From: Roseateles aquatilis | GTDB lineage: Bacteria; Pseudomonadota; Gammaproteobacteria; Burkholderiales; Burkholderiaceae_C | DNA: 64,000 nt | NCBI RefSeq assembly: GCF_002205645.1 | Contig: NZ_NIOF01000010.1 | Span: 186,001 to 250,000 of the forward strand | Direction of reading: 5' to 3' | Part shown: positions 34,696-43,459 of the stretch, in pieces | How the letters are laid out: each line of letters begins with the position of its first letter | Numbering within the stretch: the first letter of the stretch is position 1 | Made by a program: the position numbers and the translations under genes | Notes under the pieces: generated by a model | What the model saw: the letters and a program-made list of their open reading frames with translations, nothing else | Database searches by the model: none | What the model was told of the DNA's origin: nothing

Positions 34696-35172
34696 TCAAT
34701 GCAGCGCGCGAGCCGGAGCGGCCGGGCAGGGCGCCACGGCCTGGTCCTGTTCCGCGGCGTCATGCCAGGCGGCGGTGGTCAGCTCGCGGGCGGCGCCCAG
34801 TTGATGGCAGAGCTCGGCCACACCCAGGCCATCGGCCTCGCCCTCGGGCAGCGGCAACGCGGACACTTCCGCCGGCAGGTCCGCCAGCGCGCCCAGCAAC
34901 TGGAACAGCAGTTCCAGGTCAGGCTCGGCGTCGGGCGCCTGCTGCTGACGGGCCAGGCCCAGGCTGCGGCACAGGTAGAAGCAGGCCTCGGCGGCCTGAT
35001 CGCACATCGCGTGCGACAGCGCCAGTTGCTCCAGCGCCTCGGCCCGGGCCGCCTGCGCGGCCGGATCGTCCGAGGTGTCCCGCAGCGCTTCCAGCGTCGC
35101 GGACACGGGCGGGCCGACGAGGGTGTCGTCGTCCTTGGGCGGCAGCGGAGAACAGGGTTTCGGGGTCGCCAT
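34696..35172 (-). CDS. Hypothetical helical protein
   Basis: A 158-residue cytoplasmic protein (MATPKPCSPLPPKDDDTL) that appears entirely helical from residue 25 on, with regularly spaced Ala and Leu and several cysteines (AMCDQAAEACFYLCRSLGLA; read as AMCDQAAEACFYLCRS). The helix pattern resembles TPR-like repeats, but no repeat motif is clear enough to call. It is the last minus-strand gene before the RAYT-like gene; a 21-base perfect palindrome lies 128 bases upstream (35301-35321). Confidence 0.55.
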   Translation of the reverse strand: MATPKPCSPLPPKDDDTLVGPPVSATLEALRDTSDDPAAQAARAEALEQLALSHAMCDQAAEACFYLCRSLGLARQQQAPDAEPDLELLFQLLGALADLPAEVSALPLPEGEADGLGVAELCHQLGAARELTTAAWHDAAEQDQAVAPCPAAPARALH

Positions 35173-35300
35173 GTGGAATGCGGGTCGGCGGGTCGGGTCG
35201 ACAACGGTCCGGATGCTAGGGGTCTCGCGGCAAGCGCGCCTCCCACGAGTCGGGGGGAGCGCCTGGGCCGCAAGGGGCGGCGGCTTCAGGACCGCGTCGA

Positions 35301-35321
35301 CGTGTCACGAGTCGTGACACG
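35301..35321. promoter_or_regulatory. 21-base perfect palindrome, probable operator
   Basis: CGTGTCACGA-G-TCGTGACACG: ten bases mirrored around one central base. It sits 42 bases after the glmU stop and 128 bases before the start of the minus-strand gene at 35172. No T-run follows, so an operator is more likely than a terminator. The GTGTCAC half-site is not one I can assign to a regulator. Confidence 0.6.
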
Positions 35322-35362
35322 AATGGCGGAGCTTACGAGCTTCCCCGCCGGACGTGCAGGCC

Positions 35363-36736
35363 TCACTTCTTTTTCGTGGGGCGGCTCCAGCCGGAAATCA
35401 CGATTTGTCGGCCCCGCGCAACGGCGAGCTGGCCCGGCTCGACGTTCTTGGTGATGGTCGAGCCACCGCCGACGGTGGCGCCGTCGCCGATCGTGATCGG
35501 GGCGACCAGCACGCAGTTGGAGCCCACGTGCACGTCCGCGCCGATGGTGGTGCGGTGCTTGTTGGCGCCGTCGTAGTTGGCGGTGATGCTGCCGGCGCCG
35601 TAGTTGACACGCTCGCCGACGGTGGCGTCGCCCAGGTAGGCCAGGTGGTTGGCCTTGGCGCCCTTGGCCAGCGTCGAGTTCTTCACCTCGACGAAGTTGC
35701 CGATGTGGACCTCGGCGCCCAGTTGGGCGCCCGGGCGCAGCCGCGCGAACGGGCCGACCAGCGCGCCCTCGCCGACGCTGGCGCCGGCGGCCTCGCCGTC
35801 GATGTGGGTGAACTCGTGGATGCGCGCGTTGGCGCCGATGGTGGCGTTGCGGATCACGCAGTGGGCGCCGACGCGGACCCCGTCGCCGAGGGTGACATCG
35901 CCCTCGAAGACGCAGTTGACGTCGATCTCGACATCACGGCCGCAGGTCAACGCGCCGCGCAGGTCGAAGCGCGCCGGGTCGGCCAGGCGCACGCCGGCGG
36001 TCATCAGCAACTCGGCCTGGGCGAGCTGGTGGCGGCGCTCCAGTTGCGCCAGCTGCGACGGGCTGTTGACGCCCAGCACCTCGGTCTCGTCGGCCGTCCT
36101 GACGGCGACGACCGGCACGCCTTCGGCGACGGCCATCGCGACGATGTCGGTCAGGTAGTACTCGCCCTGGGCGTTGTCATTGCTCAACTGGCCGACCCAG
36201 CGCTTGAGCGCCTCGGTGGGGGCGGCCATGATGCCGGTGTAGCACTCGCGGATGCAGCGCTGCTCGTCGCTGGCGTCCTTGTGCTCGACGATCGCGCGCA
36301 CGCTGTCGCCGTCGCGCAGGATGCGGCCGTAGCCGCTGGGGTCCGCGTACTCGATCGTCAGCAGCACCAGTTGCCGGCCGTCGCAGGCGTCGACCAGCGC
36401 GCGGGTGGTCGCGGTGGTGATCAGGGGGGTGTCGCCGCTCAGGATCAGCGTGCTGCCGCCGGCGGTCAGCGCCGGGATCGTCTGCTGGATCGCGTGGCCG
36501 GTGCCGAGCTGCGGCTCCTGGCGCACGAAACGGATGCCGGGACCGGCGACAGCCGTCTCCACCTGCTCGGCGCCATGGCCGGTGATGACGATGCGGGCAT
36601 CGGCGTCCAGTGCGGCGGTGTTGCCCAGCACGTGCTGGAGCAGCGACCGGCCGGCCAGCTTGTGCAGCACCTTGGGCAGGCTGGACTTCATGCGGGTGCC
36701 TTTGCCCGCGGCCATGACGACGATGTTGAGCGACAT
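35363..36736 (-). CDS. glmU: Bifunctional UDP-N-acetylglucosamine pyrophosphorylase / glucosamine-1-phosphate acetyltransferase
   Basis: Makes UDP-GlcNAc for peptidoglycan and lipopolysaccharide in the cytoplasm. The 457 residues match the family length. N-terminal uridyltransferase: LNIVVMAAGKGTRMKSSLPKVLH (in pieces AAGKGTRM and LPKVLH), ILSGDTPLI. C-terminal left-handed beta-helix with hexapeptide repeats and the acetyltransferase residues in NFVEVKNSTLAKGAKANHLAYLGD. The start is fixed by homology, since no other Met precedes AAGKGTRM except this one in frame. No Shine-Dalgarno sequence is visible; the six bases before the ATG are the T-rich tail of a hairpin (36743-36772), an unusual arrangement discussed separately. 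Confidence 0.97.
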   Translation of the reverse strand: MSLNIVVMAAGKGTRMKSSLPKVLHKLAGRSLLQHVLGNTAALDADARIVITGHGAEQVETAVAGPGIRFVRQEPQLGTGHAIQQTIPALTAGGSTLILSGDTPLITTATTRALVDACDGRQLVLLTIEYADPSGYGRILRDGDSVRAIVEHKDASDEQRCIRECYTGIMAAPTEALKRWVGQLSNDNAQGEYYLTDIVAMAVAEGVPVVAVRTADETEVLGVNSPSQLAQLERRHQLAQAELLMTAGVRLADPARFDLRGALTCGRDVEIDVNCVFEGDVTLGDGVRVGAHCVIRNATIGANARIHEFTHIDGEAAGASVGEGALVGPFARLRPGAQLGAEVHIGNFVEVKNSTLAKGAKANHLAYLGDATVGERVNYGAGSITANYDGANKHRTTIGADVHVGSNCVLVAPITIGDGATVGGGSTITKNVEPGQLAVARGRQIVISGWSRPTKKK

Positions 36737-36772
36737 AAGAAAAATCGCGGTCCCTGTGGAGAAACCGCGATT
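36737..36772 (-). terminator. Terminator-like hairpin ending directly at the glmU start codon
   Basis: On the minus strand AATCGCGGT, a 12-base loop, ACCGCGATT (perfect nine-base-pair stem) and TTTCTT lead straight into the glmU ATG at 36736. It may terminate the upstream lipoprotein transcript, or act as an attenuator of glmU. A GATAAT at 36775-36770 overlaps its first arm and could be a -10 box giving a very short glmU leader. Confidence 0.7.
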
Positions 36773-36837
36773 ATCAGGCGGGGCCGGCAGGCCCACCCAC
36801 ACGCACCGGCCCCGCGTCGGGGGGAGCGGGCGTCAGC

Positions 36838-37482
36838 TCACTTGGACGGCGTCAGTTGCACGCTCACGCGGTGCGGCTCGGGACGCGTCTGGGGGAAGTC
36901 CACCATCGACGCCTCGAAGAGCGCGCCGATCAGTTCCTTGCCGCCCTCGGTCAGGCCGTCGTTGCTGGCGCGGGCTTCATACAGCGGTTCGTTGGAGGCG
37001 CGGTCGCGGATCAGCAGCGCGACCTCGCGGTCGTAGCGCCGCTCCATCATCGGATCCATCGGGTAGGCGTAGCCCCAGCGGCTGTAATACGGCCGCCAGG
37101 CCGGGCCGTAGCGCCACGAGAAGTAGCTGCCGTTCCAGCGCCACCACATCGGGTCGTCCCACGGCGCGGGGCCGGTGCGCGTCACGCGCGCGCCCAGCGA
37201 GACCGTCACGTCCGCGGTCTTCGGGTCGGCCGATTCGGTGAAGCCGGCCTTCTGCATCGCGCTGCGGGCCGCGTCCTCGAACTGCGCCTGCCCGGCCTCG
37301 TTGCGCTGCTGCGAGGGCAGGCGCTCGAACGCATAGGTGCCGGGTTGCCGGCCCGCGGGCCAACTGCCGAAGGTCTGCGCATCGGCAGTGACGGTATTCA
37401 GCGAGGCACACGCGGTCAGCGACAGCAGCGCCGCCGCACCCAGACCGGCCAGGGCCAGTCGACGACGATTCAAGGTGAACAT
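36838..37482 (-). CDS. DUF4136 family lipoprotein
   Basis: A 214-residue envelope lipoprotein. The signal MFTLNRRRLALAGLGAAALLSLTAC ends in a lipobox (LTAC; the sequence is quoted in parts: NRRRLALAGLG and LSLTAC). The mature protein has TFGSWPAGRQPGTYAFERLPS, a DUF4136 hallmark, and a Trp/Tyr-rich loop (MWWRWNGSYFSWRYGPAW). The family's function is unknown. Ribosome site CTGGAGG is good. A nine-base-pair hairpin (37527-37551) lies in the leader, 45 bases upstream. Confidence 0.85.
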   Translation of the reverse strand: MFTLNRRRLALAGLGAAALLSLTACASLNTVTADAQTFGSWPAGRQPGTYAFERLPSQQRNEAGQAQFEDAARSAMQKAGFTESADPKTADVTVSLGARVTRTGPAPWDDPMWWRWNGSYFSWRYGPAWRPYYSRWGYAYPMDPMMERRYDREVALLIRDRASNEPLYEARASNDGLTEGGKELIGALFEASMVDFPQTRPEPHRVSVQLTPSK

Positions 37483-37526
37483 ACAGACCTCCAGGTGGAC
37501 GAACGCCGCCACGCGCGAACGTGATT

Positions 37527-37551
37527 CCCGGGAGCAACGAACGCTCCCGGG
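37527..37551. other. Perfect hairpin upstream of the DUF4136 gene
   Basis: CCCGGGAGC-AACGAAC-GCTCCCGGG, nine perfect pairs, 45 bases before the lipoprotein gene start on the minus strand. No T-run follows, so it may be a leader structure, or part of the ttcA 3' region. Confidence 0.5.
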
Positions 37552-37633
37552 CGCGGATGTTCGTCCAACGATTGTGACCGCGTCCGGTTGACCTTGTCTG
37601 TGAGCGCTGGGTAACGCTCAGGTTTCCGTTTGC

Positions 37634-38653
37634 TCAGGCCCGATCCGGGCCTTCATCGTCGCTGTCATCGCCGCTGCCATGGCCGTCGATCGCGGCGGCG
37701 CGGACCAGCTTGACCACATTGCCCGGGGCCGGCGTGCCGCAGTGTTCTTCCTCGTCGAAGGCGATGTCGCCGTCGGCGGTGGGGGCGCCGGTGGCCTTGA
37801 TGGTCTGGAAGGGGAACAGGTCGCGGTCCAGCATGTGGGACGGGACGATGTTGCCCATCGCGGTGAACATGTTGTCGACGCGGCCCGGGAAGCGGCGGTC
37901 CCAGTCCTGCAGCATCGCCTTGACGGTGGCGCGCTGCAGGTTGGGCTGGCTGCCGCACAGGTTGCACGGGATGATGGGGAACGCGCGGTGCTCGGCCCAG
38001 CGTTCGAGGTCGGACTCCTTGACGTAGGCGAGCGGGCGGATGACGACGTTCTTGCCGTCGTCGCTGACCAGCTTGGGCGGCATGCCCTTCATGCGACTGC
38101 CGAAGAACATGTTCAGCATCAGCGTGGTGACGATGTCGTCGCGATGATGGCCCAGCGCGATCTTGGTCGCGCCCAGCTCGCCGGCCACCCGGTACAGGAT
38201 GCCCCGGCGCAGGCGCGAGCACAGCGAGCAGGTCGTCTTGCCCTCGGGCACCAGGCGCTTGACGATGGAGTAGGTGTCCTGCTCCTCGATGTGGAAGTCC
38301 ACGCCGCGCGACTTCAGGTAGGTCGGCAGCACGTCTTCCGGGAAGTCCGGCTGCTTCTGGTCGAGGTTGACCGCGACGATGCTGAACTTGATCGGCGCGC
38401 GGTCGCGCAGGTTGATCAGGATGTCCAGCAGCGAGTAGCTGTCCTTGCCGCCCGAGACGCAGACCATGACCTTGTCGCCGTCCTCGATCATGTTGAAGTC
38501 GCCGATGGCCTGACCGACCTGGCGGTGCAGGCGCTTGGAGAGCTTGTTCATCTCGTGCGCGTGCTTCTTGGCCTCGGCGTCGGCCGCGGCCCGGTCGATG
38601 GCGGCGGCGTCAACGGCAGTGGCGGAGTCTTGGAGCAGGGTTTCGGTCGTCAT
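37634..38653 (-). CDS. ttcA: tRNA 2-thiocytidine(32) synthetase
   Basis: Thiolates cytidine 32 of certain tRNAs using ATP and a [4Fe-4S] cluster. The 339-residue protein has the ATP-pyrophosphatase P-loop [12 protein letters not shown] and the cluster cysteines [10 protein letters not shown] and a third in [12 protein letters not shown]. The N-terminal 40 residues are an extension rich in Ala/Asp and the C-terminus has an acidic tail ([17 protein letters not shown]). A start 12 bases further up (38665) is possible. The gene follows the FAD-FolB fusion gene by five bases, so the two are probably co-transcribed. Confidence 0.95.
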   Translation of the reverse strand: MTTETLLQDSATAVDAAAIDRAAADAEAKKHAHEMNKLSKRLHRQVGQAIGDFNMIEDGDKVMVCVSGGKDSYSLLDILINLRDRAPIKFSIVAVNLDQKQPDFPEDVLPTYLKSRGVDFHIEEQDTYSIVKRLVPEGKTTCSLCSRLRRGILYRVAGELGATKIALGHHRDDIVTTLMLNMFFGSRMKGMPPKLVSDDGKNVVIRPLAYVKESDLERWAEHRAFPIIPCNLCGSQPNLQRATVKAMLQDWDRRFPGRVDNMFTAMGNIVPSHMLDRDLFPFQTIKATGAPTADGDIAFDEEEHCGTPAPGNVVKLVRAAAIDGHGSGDDSDDEGPDRA

Positions 38654-38658
38654 GGGGT

Positions 38659-40065
38659 TCACCATTGGCCGCATTCGGCGCTGATCGCGACTTGGCAGTC
38701 GGGGAAGATTTCGAGCTTGGTCACCTTGATGCGCACGCCCACCACGCCGGCCAGCTTCATCAGGCGCGTGCAGAGCTTGCCCAGCAGGGCTTCCAGCAGA
38801 TCGGTGTGTTCGGCGGTGCACTCGTCGATGATGATGAGGCGCACCCGGCGGTAGTCGAGGACGTGGCCGATGTCGGCGTCGCGCGAGACGATGGTCTGCG
38901 CGCCCAGGTTGACTTCGGCATCCACCTGGATGGGCTGTGGGCCCTCGCGCTCGAAGTCGAGCACGCCCAGGTTGGCGCCGAAGCGCAGCCCGTTGATGTG
39001 GATCACCTGGCGGTTGTTGCGGCGCAGCGCGGGCGGCGGTTGCGACTCGCGCAGCGGGCGCAGGAAGGCTTCGATCTGCTTGGCGGCGACGACGCCGTCG
39101 CCCAGCGCCGTCTGCACGCACGGGTGCTGCCGGCCGCTGGCGTCGCCGGCCACGAACAGGCCCAGCACGCCGAAGCGGGGCTCGTCGCGGAACGGCTGCG
39201 AGGGGGCGGTGACGCCGGCGCGTTGCAGCGCGTCGGCGACCTGCAGCCAGGCGGCCGGCGTCGGCTCGTAGCCGAGCAGCACGGCGACATGGTCGAAGCG
39301 CTCCTCGCCATAGGCCCTGGAGGTGACGGCGACGTCATGCGTGGAGGCGACGACGGCGGTCGGCAGCGCCTGCGCGGGACGGCGGCGGAGCGAGGCGGCC
39401 TCGTCCAGTTGGGAGATCAGATGGCTCTGCGCGCGCCATTCGGAGCGGGACCACAGCGTGACGTCGTGGCCCCGCGCGGTCAGGTACAGCGCGTTCTCGA
39501 CGGCGTTGTCGCCGCCGCCCAGCAGCAGCACCCGGCCCGGGGGAAGGTGCTCGCGGCGCGCCGTCAGCTCCAGCGCGTCCAGGACGCGGCCGTGACGCGC
39601 CTGCTCCGGGTACAGCGGGGTCGGGTGCCGCGGGGTCAGGCCCGTCGCGAGCAGCAGCGAACGGGCGCGCAGCGGCTGCCGCGCGGAGGGATCGGGCGTG
39701 CCGTCGTGGGGCACCGGGGTGCCATCGAGGTACAGGGACCAGCCCTGGTCCGGCGTCCAGTCGAGGTGGTGGGGCGTCTGACCCAGCAGTGTGTGCACGC
39801 CGGGCTGGGCCTGTGTGTGATGGGCGTAGCGGTCGCCCAGGCCCGCGAGCGTTTCGCCCGGGTCGCCGAGCAGCCAGTCCTGGCGGTAGGTCAGCGCCTG
39901 CAGGCTGCCGCACAGGCGCGGCTCGCGCTCGATCAGCGCGACGCTCAGGCCCAGTTGCGCCAGCCAGCTGGCCGCGCTGCAGCCCGCCGGGCCGCCGCCG
40001 ATGATGGCGGCGTCGACGAGGGCGGGCAGGCGGTCGGGCGAGAGGTCTGGCGGGACGTTGGACAT
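38659..40065 (-). CDS. folB: Fusion of FAD-dependent NAD(P) oxidoreductase with dihydroneopterin aldolase (FolB)
   Basis: A 468-residue two-domain protein. Residues 1-350 are a thioredoxin-reductase-like flavoprotein: FAD site [24 protein letters not shown] site [14 protein letters not shown], and the late FAD motif LFVAGDASG; the redox-active CxxC of true thioredoxin reductases is absent. From residue 355 ([20 protein letters not shown]) it is a FolB domain with the glutamate of the FERE segment, the tyrosine of LDYRRV and the lysine in RIKVTKLE, so aldolase activity for folate synthesis is plausible. I have not met this fusion as a standard architecture. It lies between msrQ and ttcA on the minus strand; ttcA follows after a few bases. 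Confidence 0.85.
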   Translation of the reverse strand: MSNVPPDLSPDRLPALVDAAIIGGGPAGCSAASWLAQLGLSVALIEREPRLCGSLQALTYRQDWLLGDPGETLAGLGDRYAHHTQAQPGVHTLLGQTPHHLDWTPDQGWSLYLDGTPVPHDGTPDPSARQPLRARSLLLATGLTPRHPTPLYPEQARHGRVLDALELTARREHLPPGRVLLLGGGDNAVENALYLTARGHDVTLWSRSEWRAQSHLISQLDEAASLRRRPAQALPTAVVASTHDVAVTSRAYGEERFDHVAVLLGYEPTPAAWLQVADALQRAGVTAPSQPFRDEPRFGVLGLFVAGDASGRQHPCVQTALGDGVVAAKQIEAFLRPLRESQPPPALRRNNRQVIHINGLRFGANLGVLDFEREGPQPIQVDAEVNLGAQTIVSRDADIGHVLDYRRVRLIIIDECTAEHTDLLEALLGKLCTRLMKLAGVVGVRIKVTKLEIFPDCQVAISAECGQW

Positions 40066-40162
40066 GGAGGGCGCGCTTGCGGCTGGCGAAGCAAACCGGG
40101 GATTATCCCGGAACGAGGGTTTCCGGCGCCATCCAAGGGGCGGGCGAGCCCCTACCCCACGC

Positions 40163-40816
40163 TCAGCGCGGTGCGCCGCGCGCGACTTTCTTCCACAGCC
40201 GCCAGCCCAGCAGCACCGTCAGGATCGCCCCGTAGACAGCCGGCTCCGCGAAGTTGTTCTTGCCCGCGCGCATCCAGATGAAGTGCATCAGGCCGATGAC
40301 GGCGATCGCGTAGACCAGCTTGTGCAGCATCTGCCAGCGCGGCGCGCCGAGCGCCTTGATGGCGCGGTTGAAGGAGGTGGCCGCCAGCGGGATCAGCAGG
40401 ATCCAGGCGGTGAAACCCATCAGGATGAAGGGTCGCTTGGCGATGTCGCGCAGGATCTCGGACAGGTCCAGGCCCTTGTCCAGCCAGCCGTAGGCGAGCA
40501 GGTGCAGGCTCGCATAGAAGAAGACGAAGAGGCCCAGCATCCGGCGAAAGCGCGCCAGCGCCGGCTGCTGGATCCAGGTCCGCACCGGCGTGACGGCCAG
40601 CGTGATCCACAGCAAGCGCAGGGTCCAGTCGCCCAGCCCGCGGATGAGCGTCTCGGCGGGATTGGCGCCCAGCCGGTCCGCGAAGGCGCCGTAGACGTAC
40701 CAGCTCAGCGGCAGCAGGCACAGGACGAACAGCACGACCTTCGCCGCCGGGTGCAGCAGCGGATGGCGCTTCGCGGGCGCGCTTCGGGCGCGGGCGGCGG
40801 CGGGCGTGGCGCTCAC
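40163..40816 (-). CDS. msrQ: Haem-binding membrane subunit of protein-methionine-sulfoxide reductase
   Basis: A 217-residue inner-membrane cytochrome b (YedZ family), which passes electrons from the quinone pool to MsrP. Six hydrophobic helices carry the haem histidines, seen in FYASLHLLAYGWLD and the LHKLVYAIAVIGLMHFIWM region (read as MLHKLVYAIAVIGLMHF). Family length is about 200. It starts one base after the msrP stop and is plainly in the same operon. Confidence 0.93.
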   Translation of the reverse strand: MSATPAAARARSAPAKRHPLLHPAAKVVLFVLCLLPLSWYVYGAFADRLGANPAETLIRGLGDWTLRLLWITLAVTPVRTWIQQPALARFRRMLGLFVFFYASLHLLAYGWLDKGLDLSEILRDIAKRPFILMGFTAWILLIPLAATSFNRAIKALGAPRWQMLHKLVYAIAVIGLMHFIWMRAGKNNFAEPAVYGAILTVLLGWRLWKKVARGAPR

Positions 40817-40817
40817 G

Positions 40818-41810
<993 letters not shown>

Positions 41811-41914
41811 GGGCGAACCTTCGGGGAAGACGAACTTCGCACCTTACGCTTCCCGCCGCTGGTTTTCATGAGGGATGCCTTAAACCCCCCGTGCCCGGGT
41901 GCCCCGCCTCGCAT

Positions 41915-41953
41915 CGCCGCATGTTGCCGCGGTATCTTGCCGCCGCATCTTGC
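41915..41953. repeat. Three tandem 13-base repeats
   Basis: CGCCGCATGTTGC, CGCGGTATCTTGC and CGCCGCATCTTGC stand head to tail between msrP and ccsA. No gene lies in this 232-base interval. Significance unknown. Confidence 0.6.
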
Positions 41954-42042
41954 CGCCGCGACGCCGTCGCCAGGCGCGGAAGCCGGCCAACCGGCAGGTG
42001 GGCGGGCAGCTCGACGGCCGGCGACCCATGGTCGCGACCGGC

Positions 42043-43458
42043 TTACAGCGTCCCGTACGAGTGCAGGCCCGACAGGAACATGTTGACGCCCAGGAAGGCG
42101 AAGGTCGTGACCAGCAGGCCGATCAACGCCCACCAGGCGGACACGACACCGCGCAGACCCTTCATGAGCCGCATGTGCAGCCAGGCCGCGTAGTTCAGCC
42201 AGACGATCAGCGCCCAGGTCTCCTTGGGGTCCCAGCTCCAGTAGCCGCCCCAGGCCTCGGCGGCCCAGAAGGCGCCCAGGATGGTGGCGATGGTGAAGAA
42301 GGCGAAGCCCAGGGCGATCGCCTTGTACATGAGGTCGTCCAGCGCCGTCAGCGCCGGCAGCCGTGCCGTCAGCGGCTTGCGCAGCGCGACGCTGGCGGCG
42401 AGGAAGACCGCCAGGCCCGCCATCTTGCCGGCCCAGCCGTCCAGCCCGGCGACCGTTTCCGGCGGCAGGTTGGCGCCGACGCGGAAGGCCAGCAGCAGTG
42501 CCACCAGCCCGACCGGCACGCCGATCAGGCCGATCACCAGCGCACGCGGCGTCGCCGTCTTCAGCAGCGTGGCCAGGGCCACCATCGCGGCCATCGCGAA
42601 GCTGCCGTAGCCGATGAAGTTGGCCGGGACGTGGATCTTCATCCACCAGCTCTGCAGCGCCGGCACCAGCGGCTGGATCTCGTGGGCGTCGCGCGCCACC
42701 GTGTACCAGAGCAGGAAACCCACCGCCGCGCTCACCACCAGCATCACGTAGGCGCCCAGCGCGCGGGTCTTGAAGCGCTCCTCGTAGTAGAGGTACATCA
42801 GCGTGGTCAGCCACGTGAACAGCACGAAGACCTCGTAGAGGTTGCTGACGGGGATGTGGCCGATGTCGGGGGCGATCTGATGGCTCTCGAACCAGCGCAC
42901 CATCGTGCCGATCAGCGCCATGCCGACCGAGGCCCAGGCCAGCCTGGAGCCGATCGCCTCGGCGGCGCTGTGGCCGCCGTCGCGCTTGAGGAAACCCAGC
43001 CCATAGAACAGCGTGCTCATCCACACCAGCACGCTCATCCACAGGATCGCGCTCTGGCTGGACAGCAGGTACTTCAGAAAGAAGACCTTGTCCGCGGCGG
43101 CGAGGTCGGCGCCGAAGTTGTCGGTCTGACGCAGGTAGAGCTGGATCGCCAGCAGGCTGGCCGCGCCGACGACGACGCACAGCAGGCGCAGCGGCCGCCA
43201 GAACCAGCCCAGCGCGATCAGCGCCGGCGCGGCGCAGGCCAGGATGCCTTTCTCGTAGACGTCCATCGACGCGTGGTAGCGGCTGAACGCGAAGCCGGCG
43301 CCGACCAGCACCAGCGCCGCGAAGAGCCAGTCGACCGCGTCGCGGCCCTGGAAGTAGCCGCGCTTGCCGACGACAAGGGTCTTGCCGGACGCGGCGCCGG
43401 CGGCGGGCGCGCCGGGCTGCAACGTGGAGGGGTCGGCGGCGGTGGTCGTGGTGTTCAT
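42043..43458 (-). CDS. ccsA: Cytochrome c maturation protein CcsA (system II haem-handling)
   Basis: A 471-residue inner-membrane protein of the CcsA/ResC family that, with ResB, carries haem across the membrane and attaches it to c-type apocytochromes. The haem-handling tryptophan motif WGGYWSWDPKETWAL is at about residue 405, and the conserved histidines (e.g. WFESHQIAPDIG and KIHVPANFIGYG) are present. Some twelve hydrophobic segments. An N-terminal polar stretch of about 35 residues precedes the first helix. The ATG lies one base after the resB stop, with GAGGAGG as ribosome site. Confidence 0.94.
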   Translation of the reverse strand: MNTTTTAADPSTLQPGAPAAGAASGKTLVVGKRGYFQGRDAVDWLFAALVLVGAGFAFSRYHASMDVYEKGILACAAPALIALGWFWRPLRLLCVVVGAASLLAIQLYLRQTDNFGADLAAADKVFFLKYLLSSQSAILWMSVLVWMSTLFYGLGFLKRDGGHSAAEAIGSRLAWASVGMALIGTMVRWFESHQIAPDIGHIPVSNLYEVFVLFTWLTTLMYLYYEERFKTRALGAYVMLVVSAAVGFLLWYTVARDAHEIQPLVPALQSWWMKIHVPANFIGYGSFAMAAMVALATLLKTATPRALVIGLIGVPVGLVALLLAFRVGANLPPETVAGLDGWAGKMAGLAVFLAASVALRKPLTARLPALTALDDLMYKAIALGFAFFTIATILGAFWAAEAWGGYWSWDPKETWALIVWLNYAAWLHMRLMKGLRGVVSAWWALIGLLVTTFAFLGVNMFLSGLHSYGTL

Positions 43459-43459
43459 G

